Assembly (NCBI RefSeq): GCF_001719065.1
Contig: NZ_LWAF01000009.1
Location: forward strand, 1 to 64,000
Direction: 5' to 3'
Source of the DNA: Fervidobacterium thailandense
GTDB taxonomy: Bacteria > Thermotogota > Thermotogae > Thermotogales > Fervidobacteriaceae
DNA length: 64,000 nucleotides
Within the stretch, counting starts at the first letter, position 1. Each line of letters opens with the position of its first letter. Under the pieces are notes generated by a model. That model was not told the origin of the DNA, ran no database searches, and saw only the letters and a list, made by a program, of their open reading frames with translations. Shown one piece after another: positions 6,404 to 15,611 of this stretch. The translations under genes were made by a program, and so were the position numbers.

Positions 6404-9049
6404 ATGGGTAAGAAGTGGATCTACTTCTTTGCCAACGGGCAAGCGGAAGGAAACGCCCAGATGAAGGACATACTCGGTGGTAAGGGTGCAAACCTTGCTG
6501 AGATGATGAACGCCGGTGTACCGGTTCCTCCCGGTTTCACTATCTCCGCCGAAGTCTGTCGATACTATTACGATAACGGTAAGAAGTATCCAGAGGACCT
6601 CGCTGAGCAAGTGCACGCTGCGATGAAGAGACTTGAGGAGGTTACTGGTAAGGGATTCGGTGATCCGAAGAATCCTCTCCTTGTTTCCGTTAGGTCTGGT
6701 GCCGCGATATCGATGCCTGGTATGATGGACACGATTCTGAACCTCGGTTTGAACGACGAAACAGTTCGCGGACTTGCAGAACTTACAAACAACGAAAGGT
6801 TCGCTTACGACTCCTACAGAAGGTTCCTGCAGATGTTTGGTGACACCGCCCTTGGTATTCCCCACGCTGAGTTCGAAAACGCGCTCTCCGAGATGAAAGA
6901 GAAGAAAGGTGTCAAGTTGGACACCGAACTCGACGCGGAAGACCTTAAGAAACTTGTTGAGATTTACAAGGGTATTTACACAAAATACGGTAAGGAATTC
7001 CCACAGGATGTTTACAAACAGCTCTGGGAAGCTATCGAAGCGGTCATCCGCTCCTGGATGAGCGAACGCGCAATCAAGTACAGGGAAATTCACGGTATTA
7101 AGGAAACCGACATGCTCGGTACTGCTGTAAACATCGTTGCAATGGTCTTTGGAAACATGGGTGACGACAGCGGTACGGGTGTCTGCTTCACCAGGGATCC
7201 GAACACGGGTGAAAAGGTTTACTACGGTGAGTTCCTCCCGAACGCGCAGGGTGAGGATGTCGTTGCCGGTATCAGAACACCGTACCCACTTGAGAAGATG
7301 AAGGAAATGATTCCTCAAGCCTACGAAGAGCTCGTCCAGATTATGGATAGACTCGAAAGGTACTTCAAGGACATGCAGGACATCGAATTCACGGTCGAGA
7401 AGGGTAAGCTCTACATCCTCCAGACCAGGAGTGCAAAGAGAACGAGCCAGGCAGCGATTAAGATAGCCGTTGATATGGTCCACGAAGGTCTCATTGACAA
7501 GAAGACCGCAGTTATGAGGGTACAGCCCAGCGATATTGAAAGGGTTCTCCACCCGAAATTCGATGAAAATGAAAGGAAGAACGCAAAGCTCATTGCAAAA
7601 GGTCTGCCCGCATCTCCAGGTGCAGCCACCGGTCAGATCTACTTTGACGCGCACAAAGCTGAAGAAATGGCAAAAGCCGGTCAGAAGGTGCTCCTCGTCA
7701 GGCCCGAAACAAGCCCAGAAGACGTCGGTGGTATGAACGCAGCCGAAGGTATACTCACAGCGCGCGGTGGTATGACATCACACGCAGCAGTTGTTGCACG
7801 TGGTTTGGGTAAGCCGGCTGTTGTTGGTGCTGAGAGCATCTTCATCAGCGAAGAGGAAGGATACCTGAAGGTTGGAGATGTCATCGTCAGAGAAGGTGAA
7901 TGGCTGTCCATCGACGGAACGACTGGTGAAGTCTTCCTTGGTAAGATCACAACAGTCAAACCTCGCGGTCTTGAAGGACCGGTTGCTGAATTACTCAGCT
8001 GGGCTGACGAATTCAGGAAACTCGGTGTTAGGGCGAACGCAGACGTTCCAAGGGATGCCAAGGTAGCAAGGGAATTCGGTGCGGAAGGTATCGGTCTGTG
8101 CCGAACCGAGCACATGTTCTTTGAAAAAGATAGGATTCCGAAGGTTAGAAGGATGATCGTTGCCAGGACCAAAGAAGAACGCGAAGCGGCACTTGCTGAA
8201 CTGTTGCCACTTCAGAAAGAAGACTTCAAAGGCTTGTTCAGGGAAATGAAGGGTTACCCGGTCACGATCAGGTTGATCGACCCACCACTCCACGAGTTCT
8301 TGCCAACCGAAGAAGAGCAGATGAAGGAAGTTGCCGAACAACTTGGAATTACCATCGATGAACTCAAGAAAGTTGTGCAGCAACTTCACGAACTTAACCC
8401 GATGCTTGGTCACAGGGGCGTCAGGCTCATAATCACGTACCCGGAAATTGCCATAATGCAGACAAAGGCAATAATTCTCGCAGCTATCGAACTCAAGAAG
8501 GAAGAAGGTATCGACGTTATTCCAGAAATCATGATACCGCTTGTGGGTCATATCAACGAATTGAAGTACATTAAGAAAGTCGTCACTGAAACGGCGGACG
8601 CACTTATTAAAGAACACGGTGTCGACCTGAAGTACCTTGTCGGTACGATGATCGAAGTTCCAAGAGCTGCAGTTACAGCCGACCAAATCGCTCAGGAAGC
8701 CGACTTCTTCAGCTTCGGTACGAACGACCTTACACAGATGACGTTCGGATTCAGCCGCGACGATGTTGGAAAGTTCTTGCCCGAGTATCTTGAAAAAGGT
8801 ATCCTCGAGCACGATCCGTTCAAACACATCGACGAGGAAGGCGTTGGCCAACTCGTCAAGATGGCAACCGAGAAAGGTAAGGAAGTCAAGCCGACACTCA
8901 AGTGCGGTGTCTGTGGTGAACACGGTGGAGATCCAAAATCCATCATGTTCTTTGCTACGACAAAGCTCGATTACGTCAGTGCTTCACCTTACAGAATCCC
9001 GGTTGCAAGACTGGCAGCCGCACAGGCAAGCATCAAGTACAGAAGCTAA
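6404..9049 (+). CDS. ppdK: Pyruvate, phosphate dikinase
   Basis: 881 residues, the family's normal length. Interconverts pyruvate, ATP and phosphate with phosphoenolpyruvate, AMP and pyrophosphate in the cytosol; in Thermotogales it links glycolysis to PPi metabolism. Order: ATP-grasp nucleotide domain (GGKGANLAEM near the N-terminus), central phosphohistidine domain with GGMTSHAAVVARG (His460), C-terminal PEP/pyruvate barrel ending in CGVCGEHGGDP, whose Cys (about 837) is the family's catalytic acid. ATG 6404 is preceded by GGAGGTGA; an in-frame TTG at 6347 has no such site and would add a non-conserved leader. Monocistronic, closed by a terminator. A 466-codon open frame on the other strand is a codon-bias shadow. 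Confidence 0.98.
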   Translation: MGKKWIYFFANGQAEGNAQMKDILGGKGANLAEMMNAGVPVPPGFTISAEVCRYYYDNGKKYPEDLAEQVHAAMKRLEEVTGKGFGDPKNPLLVSVRSGAAISMPGMMDTILNLGLNDETVRGLAELTNNERFAYDSYRRFLQMFGDTALGIPHAEFENALSEMKEKKGVKLDTELDAEDLKKLVEIYKGIYTKYGKEFPQDVYKQLWEAIEAVIRSWMSERAIKYREIHGIKETDMLGTAVNIVAMVFGNMGDDSGTGVCFTRDPNTGEKVYYGEFLPNAQGEDVVAGIRTPYPLEKMKEMIPQAYEELVQIMDRLERYFKDMQDIEFTVEKGKLYILQTRSAKRTSQAAIKIAVDMVHEGLIDKKTAVMRVQPSDIERVLHPKFDENERKNAKLIAKGLPASPGAATGQIYFDAHKAEEMAKAGQKVLLVRPETSPEDVGGMNAAEGILTARGGMTSHAAVVARGLGKPAVVGAESIFISEEEGYLKVGDVIVREGEWLSIDGTTGEVFLGKITTVKPRGLEGPVAELLSWADEFRKLGVRANADVPRDAKVAREFGAEGIGLCRTEHMFFEKDRIPKVRRMIVARTKEEREAALAELLPLQKEDFKGLFREMKGYPVTIRLIDPPLHEFLPTEEEQMKEVAEQLGITIDELKKVVQQLHELNPMLGHRGVRLIITYPEIAIMQTKAIILAAIELKKEEGIDVIPEIMIPLVGHINELKYIKKVVTETADALIKEHGVDLKYLVGTMIEVPRAAVTADQIAQEADFFSFGTNDLTQMTFGFSRDDVGKFLPEYLEKGILEHDPFKHIDEEGVGQLVKMATEKGKEVKPTLKCGVCGEHGGDPKSIMFFATTKLDYVSASPYRIPVARLAAAQASIKYRS

Positions 9050-9065
9050 TATTTCACAGCGAATC

Positions 9066-9097
9066 TGGGGCGCTTTTTCGCGCCCCATTTTATTCTT
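9066..9097 (+). terminator. ppdK terminator
   Basis: Stem TGGGGCGC (9066-9073) with GCGCCCCA (9080-9087), loop TTTTTC, then TTTTATTCTTTT. Confidence 0.93.
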
Positions 9098-9128
9098 TTA
9101 GTTTCGTTCCTTGAGGAGGCGTTACCGG

Positions 9129-9560
9129 ATGACCTCACTCCTGCTCAGTGTAATAGCCTCAGCTTCGGCATTTTACATATCGGGAAACCCAATTTATTTT
9201 TCCCTCATCGCCGTAGGAATCTACTATCTTTTCCGAAAAAGTTCAAAATCAGCAACGATGACTTACCTGAATTTCATTCTTATATCGGCGGTGGGAATAC
9301 TTGGTAAGACTAAAGGCTTTCACGAAGGTATCGTCCCAGGACTTATGTACCTATCCCTTGGTACCGCTGCAGGGGTAGTTTATGATTTAATCAAGAGATG
9401 GTACGGTCTTATTCCCATGCTTGCGTTAACCGGCATAGGAATAGGATACGTCGCAACAGAAAAATTCGGTCAGCTTGGTTTTGCATTCGGATTGCTCGTG
9501 GTTCCTGTTCTGCTCCGGGAGCTTTATCTTCAACGTAAATCGGAGGGTGTGGAAAAATGA
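9129..9560 (+). CDS. Small integral membrane protein, unknown
   Basis: 143 residues, mostly hydrophobic, with about five membrane segments (about 3-18, 23-37, 49-60, 69-85, 95-130 in two parts) and a basic C-terminal tail. ATG 9129 follows GAGGAGG; the in-frame TTG at 9111 precedes that site. Its stop overlaps the glmU start as ATGA, so it is translationally coupled to glmU and leads that operon. I do not recognise the family; a link to cell-envelope precursor synthesis is only positional. Confidence 0.75.
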   Translation: MTSLLLSVIASASAFYISGNPIYFSLIAVGIYYLFRKSSKSATMTYLNFILISAVGILGKTKGFHEGIVPGLMYLSLGTAAGVVYDLIKRWYGLIPMLALTGIGIGYVATEKFGQLGFAFGLLVVPVLLRELYLQRKSEGVEK

Positions 9561-10915
9561 GAGTTTTAATCCTTGCCGCAGGACTTGGTAAACGCATGAA
9601 ATCCAAGTACCCAAAGGTGGTTCACAAAATCTTGGGAAAACCCATGATAAATTGGGTTATAGACCTTGCGAAATATTTTGGACAGGTTGGCGTTGTGCTC
9701 GGGCACAAGGCGGATATCGTTAAAGCGTACGTACCATCCGATGTGCAGATCTTCATCCAGGAGCCTCAGCTGGGAACCGGACACGCCGTGATGTGCGCAA
9801 GGGGGTTCATCGATCCAAAGGATGATGTATTGATACTCTACGGAGACGTTCCGTTGTTGAGCGTGGAGACCGTCGGCAGACTCGTCGAAATGCACAAGTC
9901 TTCCGGAAACGAAGTCACAGTTCTCACATTCGTTGCGGAAGATCCGACAGGTTACGGTCGCATCCTGAGGAAAGGAGAAAAGATACGGATTGTTGAGGAT
10001 AAGGATGCAAGCGAGGAAATTAGGAAAATAAACGAGGTGAACAGTGGTATTTACGTGTTTTCTGGAAGTTTCCTGATAGAAAATCTTGATAAACTTAAAA
10101 ATGATAACGCGCAGGGGGAATATTACCTCACGGATCTTGTTGGACTAGCTTCGAAGACCTCCACCGTAAAGCTCGATGATCCGACCGAAGTACTCGGTGT
10201 CAACGACCGCGCTCAACTTGCGTATCTGGAGTCTATCGCACGCCAGAAGATATTGAAAAATCTCATGCTCTCGGGAGTAACGATTGTTGACCCAACTTCG
10301 ACGTTTATCGGTCCGGATGTGAAGATTGGAATCGATACGGTAATTCATCCCTTTACTATCATCGAAGGCAAGACAACAATAGGAGAAGATTGCGAAATAG
10401 GCCCGTTCACGCACATAGTTGACTGTACGATAGGAAACAATGTTAAGATTATCAGATCCGAGGCTGAAAAATCCATCATCCACGATAACGTATCTGTTGG
10501 CCCGTTCGCCAGGTTGAGGGAAGGAACGGTATTGCACGAAAATGTGAAGATTGGAAACTTCGTAGAAACCAAGAAATCCGTGATTGGTAAGAACTCCAAA
10601 GCCCAGCACCTGACTTATCTTGGTGATGCTACGGTTGGTGAGGATGTGAATGTGGGTGCTGGAACGATTACGTGTAATTACGATGGTTATAGAAAACATC
10701 CAACTTACATCGGTGATGGTGCGTTCATAGGTAGTAATTGTTCGCTTGTTGCCCCCGTTAAAATCGGCAAAGGTGCGATAACAGGTGCCGGGTCGGTTAT
10801 AACCGAGGATGTACCCGATGATAGCCTTGCAATTGCGCGCGCAAGACAGGTAGTAAAGGAAGGGTGGGCAAAAAGGAAAAGGGAGGAAATGAAAAATGCA
10901 GATCACAAGGAATGA
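9557..10915 (+). CDS. glmU: Bifunctional UDP-N-acetylglucosamine pyrophosphorylase / glucosamine-1-phosphate N-acetyltransferase
   Basis: 452 residues, full length. Makes UDP-GlcNAc for peptidoglycan. N-terminal nucleotidyltransferase motif [16 protein letters not shown] at residues 5-20, then sugar-binding GTGHAV and YGDVPLL; the C-terminal half is a left-handed beta-helix of hexapeptide repeats with the acetyltransferase core [19 protein letters not shown] and [11 protein letters not shown]. Coupled at both ends: ATGA overlap with the membrane protein and a short overlap with prs, a common glmU-prs arrangement. Confidence 0.98.
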   Translation: MRVLILAAGLGKRMKSKYPKVVHKILGKPMINWVIDLAKYFGQVGVVLGHKADIVKAYVPSDVQIFIQEPQLGTGHAVMCARGFIDPKDDVLILYGDVPLLSVETVGRLVEMHKSSGNEVTVLTFVAEDPTGYGRILRKGEKIRIVEDKDASEEIRKINEVNSGIYVFSGSFLIENLDKLKNDNAQGEYYLTDLVGLASKTSTVKLDDPTEVLGVNDRAQLAYLESIARQKILKNLMLSGVTIVDPTSTFIGPDVKIGIDTVIHPFTIIEGKTTIGEDCEIGPFTHIVDCTIGNNVKIIRSEAEKSIIHDNVSVGPFARLREGTVLHENVKIGNFVETKKSVIGKNSKAQHLTYLGDATVGEDVNVGAGTITCNYDGYRKHPTYIGDGAFIGSNCSLVAPVKIGKGAITGAGSVITEDVPDDSLAIARARQVVKEGWAKRKREEMKNADHKE

Positions 10916-11843
10916 AATGAAGATCTTCACTGGTAATGCAAACAAGATCTTGGCAGAAAGGGTTGCAAGTTACATAGGAATGAGACTCGGTGAAATCACC
11001 GTTGGACGTTTCGCCGACGGTGAGATAAACGTGAGAATCGAGGAGACCGTCAGGGGTCACGACGTGTTCGTCATCCAGCCCACATGCCCTCCCGTCAACG
11101 AAAACCTGATGGAGTTGCTTATCATGATCGACGCGTTCAAACGTGCTTCCGCTAACAGCATAGCCGTGGTGATACCTTATTATGGCTACGCACGGCAGGA
11201 TAGGAAGGCTAAAGGACGCGACCCGATAACGGCAAAACTTGTGGCCAACCTCCTCACGGTTGCCGGTGCAACGAGGATAATGACCGTGGATCTCCACGCC
11301 GAACAGGTTCAGGGATTTTTCGACATTCCCGTTGATAATCTGTGGAGCTTCCCAGTGTTCCTTGAAGTACTTAGAAGGGATGGCCTTCTGAACGAAGAAG
11401 CGGTCATCGTATCACCGGATGTCGGTGGAGTCAAAAGGGCCCGTCAAATCGCTGAGAGGGTAGGACTGCCACTGGCCATACTTGACAAAAGAAGACCGAA
11501 GGACAACGTTGCCGAGGTTTTGAACATAATCGGTGATGTGCGCGACAAGACGGCAATAATTGTCGATGACATCGTCGATACCGCACGGTCTCTTGTGGAA
11601 GGCGCGAACGCGATAAAGAACGCCGGTGCTAAGAGGGTTGTAGCGTGTATAACGCATCCGGTGTTATCTTCCGGTGCTGTAGAACGAATCCAGAATTCGG
11701 CTATTGAAAAGATCTACATTAGTGATACAATATATCATCAGGATCTACCTGAAAAGTTCCGCGTCGTTTCGGTTGCTCCCTTACTGGGCGAGGCTATTAT
11801 CCGAGTGAGAAAGAACCTATCGGTAAGTATACTCTTTAAATAA
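10896..11843 (+). CDS. prs: Ribose-phosphate pyrophosphokinase
   Basis: Makes PRPP from ribose-5-phosphate and ATP for nucleotide, His and Trp synthesis. About 315 residues. Motifs: [16 protein letters not shown] at the N-terminus, ATP-binding [15 protein letters not shown], the [18 protein letters not shown] block, and the PRPP loop [10 protein letters not shown] (DDIVDTA where many enzymes have DDMIDTAGT). Two starts are possible: ATG 10896 (GGGAGG, 9 nt spacing, overlaps glmU by 20 nt) and ATG 10917 (AAGGA, 5 nt spacing, no overlap, gives MKIFTGNAN). The latter matches the usual start of the family equally well. Confidence 0.97.
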   Translation: MQITRNEMKIFTGNANKILAERVASYIGMRLGEITVGRFADGEINVRIEETVRGHDVFVIQPTCPPVNENLMELLIMIDAFKRASANSIAVVIPYYGYARQDRKAKGRDPITAKLVANLLTVAGATRIMTVDLHAEQVQGFFDIPVDNLWSFPVFLEVLRRDGLLNEEAVIVSPDVGGVKRARQIAERVGLPLAILDKRRPKDNVAEVLNIIGDVRDKTAIIVDDIVDTARSLVEGANAIKNAGAKRVVACITHPVLSSGAVERIQNSAIEKIYISDTIYHQDLPEKFRVVSVAPLLGEAIIRVRKNLSVSILFK

Positions 11844-11890
11844 TAAAACAAAAATAGAGCCCAAAAAATAGATCGAAGGAGGTCTTGGAC

Positions 11891-12556
11891 ATGGAACACG
11901 TAGTAACCGCGCAGCTTAGAACTGTCGTCGGTAAAAAACGTGCCGTTCGAAGGCTCAGGAGCCAAGGTATTATCCCAGCGGTGGCGTACGGTCCCGGTGT
12001 TGAAAAGCCACTTAACATTGGACTGAAGAAGAACGAGTTCTTGAAGATTTTCAAGCACGTTTCCGAATCTACACCGTTGACTCTGGTTGTTACCGACGAT
12101 TCCGGAAAGGAACTTTTCAAACACCTCGCGTTCATAAAGATGGTTCAGTACGACAAGGTTACCGACGAGGTAAAACACGTGGACTTTTACATTCCGGAAG
12201 CTCACCATAAGATGAGGATCAACGTTCCGATCCACGTCGTTGGTAAGGCTGCAGGTGTCGAAAAAGGTGGTATTCTCGAGGTTGTACACCACGAAGTCGT
12301 TGTTGAGGCTCTCCCTGATAAGGTACCCGAAGTGATCGAGATTGATGTGACAAACCTCGGACTTGGTGAAACGATAAGGGTTAAAGATGTAAAATTGCCG
12401 GAAGGTGTCAAGATCGACCTGGATCCCGAGGATGTTCTGGTTACAGTCATCGTTCCAAGGGGTCTTGAAGTCGAAGAAACGGCTCCAGCTGCAGAAACGA
12501 CAGAGCCTGAGGTACTCAAGAAAGGTAAGAAAGAGGAGGAAGAAGAAGAAGAATAA
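11891..12556 (+). CDS. rplY: 50S ribosomal protein L25 (CTC/TL5 form)
   Basis: 221 residues: the long bacterial L25 form with an N-terminal 5S-rRNA-binding beta-barrel (about 1-95) and a C-terminal CTC domain (about 100-190), ending in an acidic tail of consecutive Glu. Start ATG 11891 has AAGGAGGT upstream; a TTG two codons earlier is less good. Follows prs by 47 bp and precedes pth, the usual prs-rplY-pth order. A terminator lies between it and pth. Confidence 0.95.
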   Translation: MEHVVTAQLRTVVGKKRAVRRLRSQGIIPAVAYGPGVEKPLNIGLKKNEFLKIFKHVSESTPLTLVVTDDSGKELFKHLAFIKMVQYDKVTDEVKHVDFYIPEAHHKMRINVPIHVVGKAAGVEKGGILEVVHHEVVVEALPDKVPEVIEIDVTNLGLGETIRVKDVKLPEGVKIDLDPEDVLVTVIVPRGLEVEETAPAAETTEPEVLKKGKKEEEEEEE

Positions 12557-12614
12557 TCGCTTTGCTCCGCGTAACATTGTTAAGCGAGTCAATGTGCTTG
12601 AACCAATAAAATCG

Positions 12615-12646
12615 CAATCCCCCAGTTCTCTGGGGGATTGTTTTAA
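12615..12646 (+). terminator. Terminator between rplY and pth
   Basis: Perfect 11-bp stem CAATCCCCCAG (12615-12625) with CTGGGGGATTG (12630-12640), loop TTCT, tail TTTTAAC. Only 40 bp before pth, so it may attenuate rather than fully stop transcription. Confidence 0.88.
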
Positions 12647-12688
12647 CTTCAACCCAATGTGATAGTAGTGACAGGAGGCAAGAAAAGC

Positions 12689-13237
12689 ATGATTGTCGTC
12701 GGACTTGGAAATCCAGGAGAGAAATACAAAAACACACGGCACAATGTCGGTTTTATGTTCCTGGATAGGCTTTCGAGTTCCTGGAGAAGCGGTCCAAACT
12801 ACCAATATGCTTACAAAAAACTTGCCGGAACTGACCTGATGCTCGTAAAACCTATGACCTACATGAACCTCTGTGGTGAAGTCTTCAAATTCCTACCGCA
12901 CGATGATATAATAGTGGTGTACGATGATCTGGACCTACCCCTCGGAAGATTGAGGATTAGAAAAGATGGAAGCGCCGGAGGTCACAACGGTATAAAGTCA
13001 ATAATCTCGGTTATTGGGCAGAACTTTCCAAGAATCAGGGTGGGGATTGGACCAAAGCCAAAAGATGTGGATGCTGCAGATTACGTGCTTTCGGATTTTA
13101 CACCGGAGGAATTCAAAGTGTTAGACAGAGTTCTTCAAGTCGCAGTGGATGCACTCGAATGTATACTCACCCAGGGAATCGATAAAGCAATGAGTTTGTA
13201 CAACTCCGTCGATCTTACAAACGAGGTGGAAAGATGA
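12689..13237 (+). CDS. pth: Peptidyl-tRNA hydrolase
   Basis: 182 residues, normal size. Releases tRNA from prematurely terminated peptidyl-tRNA. Motifs: GLGNPGEKYKNTRHNVGF (catalytic His in TRHN), KPMTYMNLCG, VYDDLDLPLGRLRIR and GGHNGIKSI. ATG 12689 follows ACAGGAGGC; an in-frame upstream ATG would put the ribosome-binding site inside the gene. Its stop overlaps the next start as ATGA. Confidence 0.97.
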   Translation: MIVVGLGNPGEKYKNTRHNVGFMFLDRLSSSWRSGPNYQYAYKKLAGTDLMLVKPMTYMNLCGEVFKFLPHDDIIVVYDDLDLPLGRLRIRKDGSAGGHNGIKSIISVIGQNFPRIRVGIGPKPKDVDAADYVLSDFTPEEFKVLDRVLQVAVDALECILTQGIDKAMSLYNSVDLTNEVER

Positions 13238-13677
13238 AGTGTATCAGATGCGGAAAACCAGCAAAAATCAAGCGAAAGATCTTCATGGACGGCTACGCAA
13301 AAGAAATCGGATACTGCGCCGAGTGCGTTCGTGACGTGCTGAAGTACGAGTCGGCAAAGTACACACGTGCTGGCTTACACGTACTCACGACTCACATGGA
13401 ACTGGTGCAGGAATCGAGGTTCAACGAGCGAAAGTTCGTCCAATCGATCGACGACGTGTACTCCGAGCAACCGTTGCTCGTCCAGCTCACACTCTTTAAC
13501 GAAGGAAAAAAGGTGCCCGAGAAAGTTCAAGAAAATACGATGGAAGAGATTCGCGAAAGAAAGATATTCTTACTGAACCATCGTTTGCAAAACGCGATCA
13601 AACTGGAAAAATATAGAACAGCATCAAAACTGAAAGCTGAGCTTGAAAAACTCAAAAAATCGAGTAAGAAAAACTAA
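13234..13677 (+). CDS. Zinc-finger / UVR-motif protein, McsA-like
   Basis: 147 residues. N-terminal CIRCGKP (Cys 3 and 6) pairs with CAEC (about 29 and 32) as a four-cysteine zinc site; the last 40 residues (about 100-140) form a UvrB/UvrC-type helical pair (LNHRLQNAIKLEKYRTASKLKAELEKL), with a basic tail. McsA of Firmicutes has this Cys-rich plus UVR layout and works with the Clp stress machinery, but no mcsB or clpC gene is near, so the function is open. Coupled to pth by an ATGA overlap; convergent with the next gene. Confidence 0.7.
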   Translation: MKCIRCGKPAKIKRKIFMDGYAKEIGYCAECVRDVLKYESAKYTRAGLHVLTTHMELVQESRFNERKFVQSIDDVYSEQPLLVQLTLFNEGKKVPEKVQENTMEEIRERKIFLLNHRLQNAIKLEKYRTASKLKAELEKLKKSSKKN

Positions 13678-13684
13678 ACACGCA

Positions 13685-14431
13685 TCAAAAGATATAAAGT
13701 AGTGCGGAGACTATCATCATTCCAATCAACGTAGTTTTTATTATCCTCACGCTCAGCACCGAATTTAACTTTGCCCCCAGCGCTCCTCCTACGAACGAAC
13801 CTACCCCAAGGACCATGCCCGGCACCATCTCGACTTTCTTTCCAACTGTGAAAAGTAACAGGGCTACAACGGTGAACGCGAGTGTCAAGAATATCTTCAT
13901 CGCGTTCGCCATCTTCAGTTCCATACCCTCGAGTTTTGTCAACGCCGCCACTAAAAAGAAGCCAACTCCCGCTTGGATATAACCCCCGTAGATGCCGATG
14001 AGAAAGAATACGATGTATCTGAGTAGCAAGGTCACGTTTCGATCTTGCGTTCGTTGCTTCGGTTTCTCGGGTAACGTCATGTACACCGCCATAAAAAGAA
14101 AAATCACTCCGAGGCTCGTCTGAAGCCATCTTTCCGGTATCTTTATCGCTATGCTCGTACCGAGGATCGCACCAACGACGGTGGGAATCAACAACTTAGC
14201 CGCCAGCTGGAAATCGAGCATACGATTCTTCGCGAAACTGGCTGTTGCACTAACATTTTGAAGGAGAATCGCTATCCTGTTCGTTCCGTTCGCAACGCTG
14301 GGAGATAGTCCGAAAAGACTCAGAATTGGAAGTGTGACGAACGATCCACCACCGGCAAGCACATTAACAACACCTGAGAACAGTCCCCCCAAGAAGAGTA
14401 GCACGTATTTTCCAATAAGATCGAATTCCAT
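13685..14431 (-). CDS. TauE/SafE-family membrane transporter
   Basis: 248 residues, about eight membrane helices. The family's duplicated signatures are visible: GGLFSGVVNVLAGGGSFVTLP near the N-terminus and GIYGGYIQAGVGFFL in the second half. Members export sulfite, sulfonates or other small anions; the substrate here is unknown. It follows the M42 peptidase gene on the same strand with a 22-bp gap and is convergent with the zinc-finger gene with only 7 bp between stops. Confidence 0.88.
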   Translation of the reverse strand: MEFDLIGKYVLLFLGGLFSGVVNVLAGGGSFVTLPILSLFGLSPSVANGTNRIAILLQNVSATASFAKNRMLDFQLAAKLLIPTVVGAILGTSIAIKIPERWLQTSLGVIFLFMAVYMTLPEKPKQRTQDRNVTLLLRYIVFFLIGIYGGYIQAGVGFFLVAALTKLEGMELKMANAMKIFLTLAFTVVALLLFTVGKKVEMVPGMVLGVGSFVGGALGAKLNSVLSVRIIKTTLIGMMIVSALLYIF

Positions 14432-14453
14432 CGTTCCTTCACCCTTTCGCTTT

Positions 14454-15446
14454 TCAAAACTTCTCCAAGAACACCTTGAGCAATTTAATCAAGTTCACGA
14501 GATCATCGACATGAATCATTTCCACCTGAGAGTGGAGATAGACAACGGGCACACTCAGAGCAACCATAGGCACTCCAACATCGACAAACACACTTGCATC
14601 GTTGCCGCCACCCGTTATCCCAACTTGTAAGGGAATACCGTTCTCCTCAGCCAGTTTAGTGATGAACTTCACTATTTTCGGATCAGAAACCGATGTGTTA
14701 TCCACCGCCCTGATAACGGGACCGTATCCCGGTTTGATGTGCTTGTTCTGTTTGCTACAACAAGCAAACGAGTCAATTGCAACAGCTAACGCTGGCCTCA
14801 GCTTTGATGCCAAGGCCTTTGCTCCTTTCAGTCCTATCTCTTCCTGTACTGTCCATGCGAATACGGTGTCCCTTCTCGGAACTACGCTGTTTGCCACCTG
14901 TACAAGCGTGTAGCAGCCGAACCTATCGTCCAAAGCGCGAACCGAAACGTACTTCTTGTTCAACACGGTGGGGAACTTCTTAAAGACGATAGGGTCAAGG
15001 ATCTTGATGCCAAGAACTTCAACCTCAGCCTTCGAGCACGCACCTACATCAACTACCTTTTCAAACATCTCACCATCAGCCTTGAGATGAGGCGGAACTG
15101 CCCCGAATAAGCCATCAACCAAATCGCCGTTTTCGAGCACCACTTGGACGTAACTCCCTGGAAGCGTCTCTTCGATAATCCCTCCAACATTTTTCACTAC
15201 GAGTTTGCCATCCTCTCGAATGTTACTAACGTAAAATCCAATCTCATCCATGTGGGCCATCACGAGAACTTCACCATCGGCAGTCTTAGATTCCCGACCT
15301 GGCAATCTAAGTATCAAGTTTCCCACAGCATCAACCACAGCTTGTTCGCGAGAAAAGAGCATGCTCTCAATGCGCTCCCTAACCTTTTCCTCGCGACCGG
15401 AAACACCGGGAACTAAACAGAGTGATATCAATTCCTCAATAACCAT
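14454..15446 (-). CDS. M42-family metallo-aminopeptidase
   Basis: About 330 residues. TET-type cytosolic aminopeptidase with two metal ions: ligand His in MAHMDEIGFYV, bridging Asp in RALDDRFGCY, catalytic/metal Glu pair in VQEEIGLKGAKA, and final His in VYLHSQVEMIHVDDL. The N-terminal LVPGVSGREEKVRE is typical. The start is uncertain: GTG 15458 and ATG 15446 are both in frame behind a long G-rich site (AGGAGGGGGG); I prefer ATG. Heads a two-gene minus transcript with the TauE-like gene. Confidence 0.93.
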   Translation of the reverse strand: MVIEELISLCLVPGVSGREEKVRERIESMLFSREQAVVDAVGNLILRLPGRESKTADGEVLVMAHMDEIGFYVSNIREDGKLVVKNVGGIIEETLPGSYVQVVLENGDLVDGLFGAVPPHLKADGEMFEKVVDVGACSKAEVEVLGIKILDPIVFKKFPTVLNKKYVSVRALDDRFGCYTLVQVANSVVPRRDTVFAWTVQEEIGLKGAKALASKLRPALAVAIDSFACCSKQNKHIKPGYGPVIRAVDNTSVSDPKIVKFITKLAEENGIPLQVGITGGGNDASVFVDVGVPMVALSVPVVYLHSQVEMIHVDDLVNLIKLLKVFLEKF

Positions 15447-15540
15447 CACACTCACCACCCCCCTCCTAAGAACTCAAAAGCGTCTGCTCGTATTATACCA
15501 CAACCTGTTTCGTTTGGCGAACTGTTTCCTTCCCCAACTT

Positions 15541-15578
15541 TTTTGTGTATTGACACAAAATTTTTGTCATGGTACAAT
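15541..15578 (+). promoter_or_regulatory. MFS-gene promoter overlapped by a 20-bp palindrome
   Basis: TTGACA (15550-15555), 17-nt spacer, TACAAT (15573-15578). The -35 region lies in a perfect palindrome, TTTTGTGT (15541-15548), ATTG, ACACAAAA (15553-15560). Such a site over the -35 box is a natural repressor operator; the regulator is unknown. Confidence 0.8.
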
Positions 15579-15611
15579 AAATTTGTGGACCAGCAAGAGG
15601 AGGCGAGGTGA

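Noticed and set aside
6254-8923. Long minus-strand frames (466 and 310 codons) opposite ppdK
   Set aside because: Third-position bias of ppdK keeps the opposite strand open; the translated products match nothing.
11738-12805. 355-codon minus-strand frame opposite rplY
   Set aside because: Shadow of a well-supported ribosomal protein gene.
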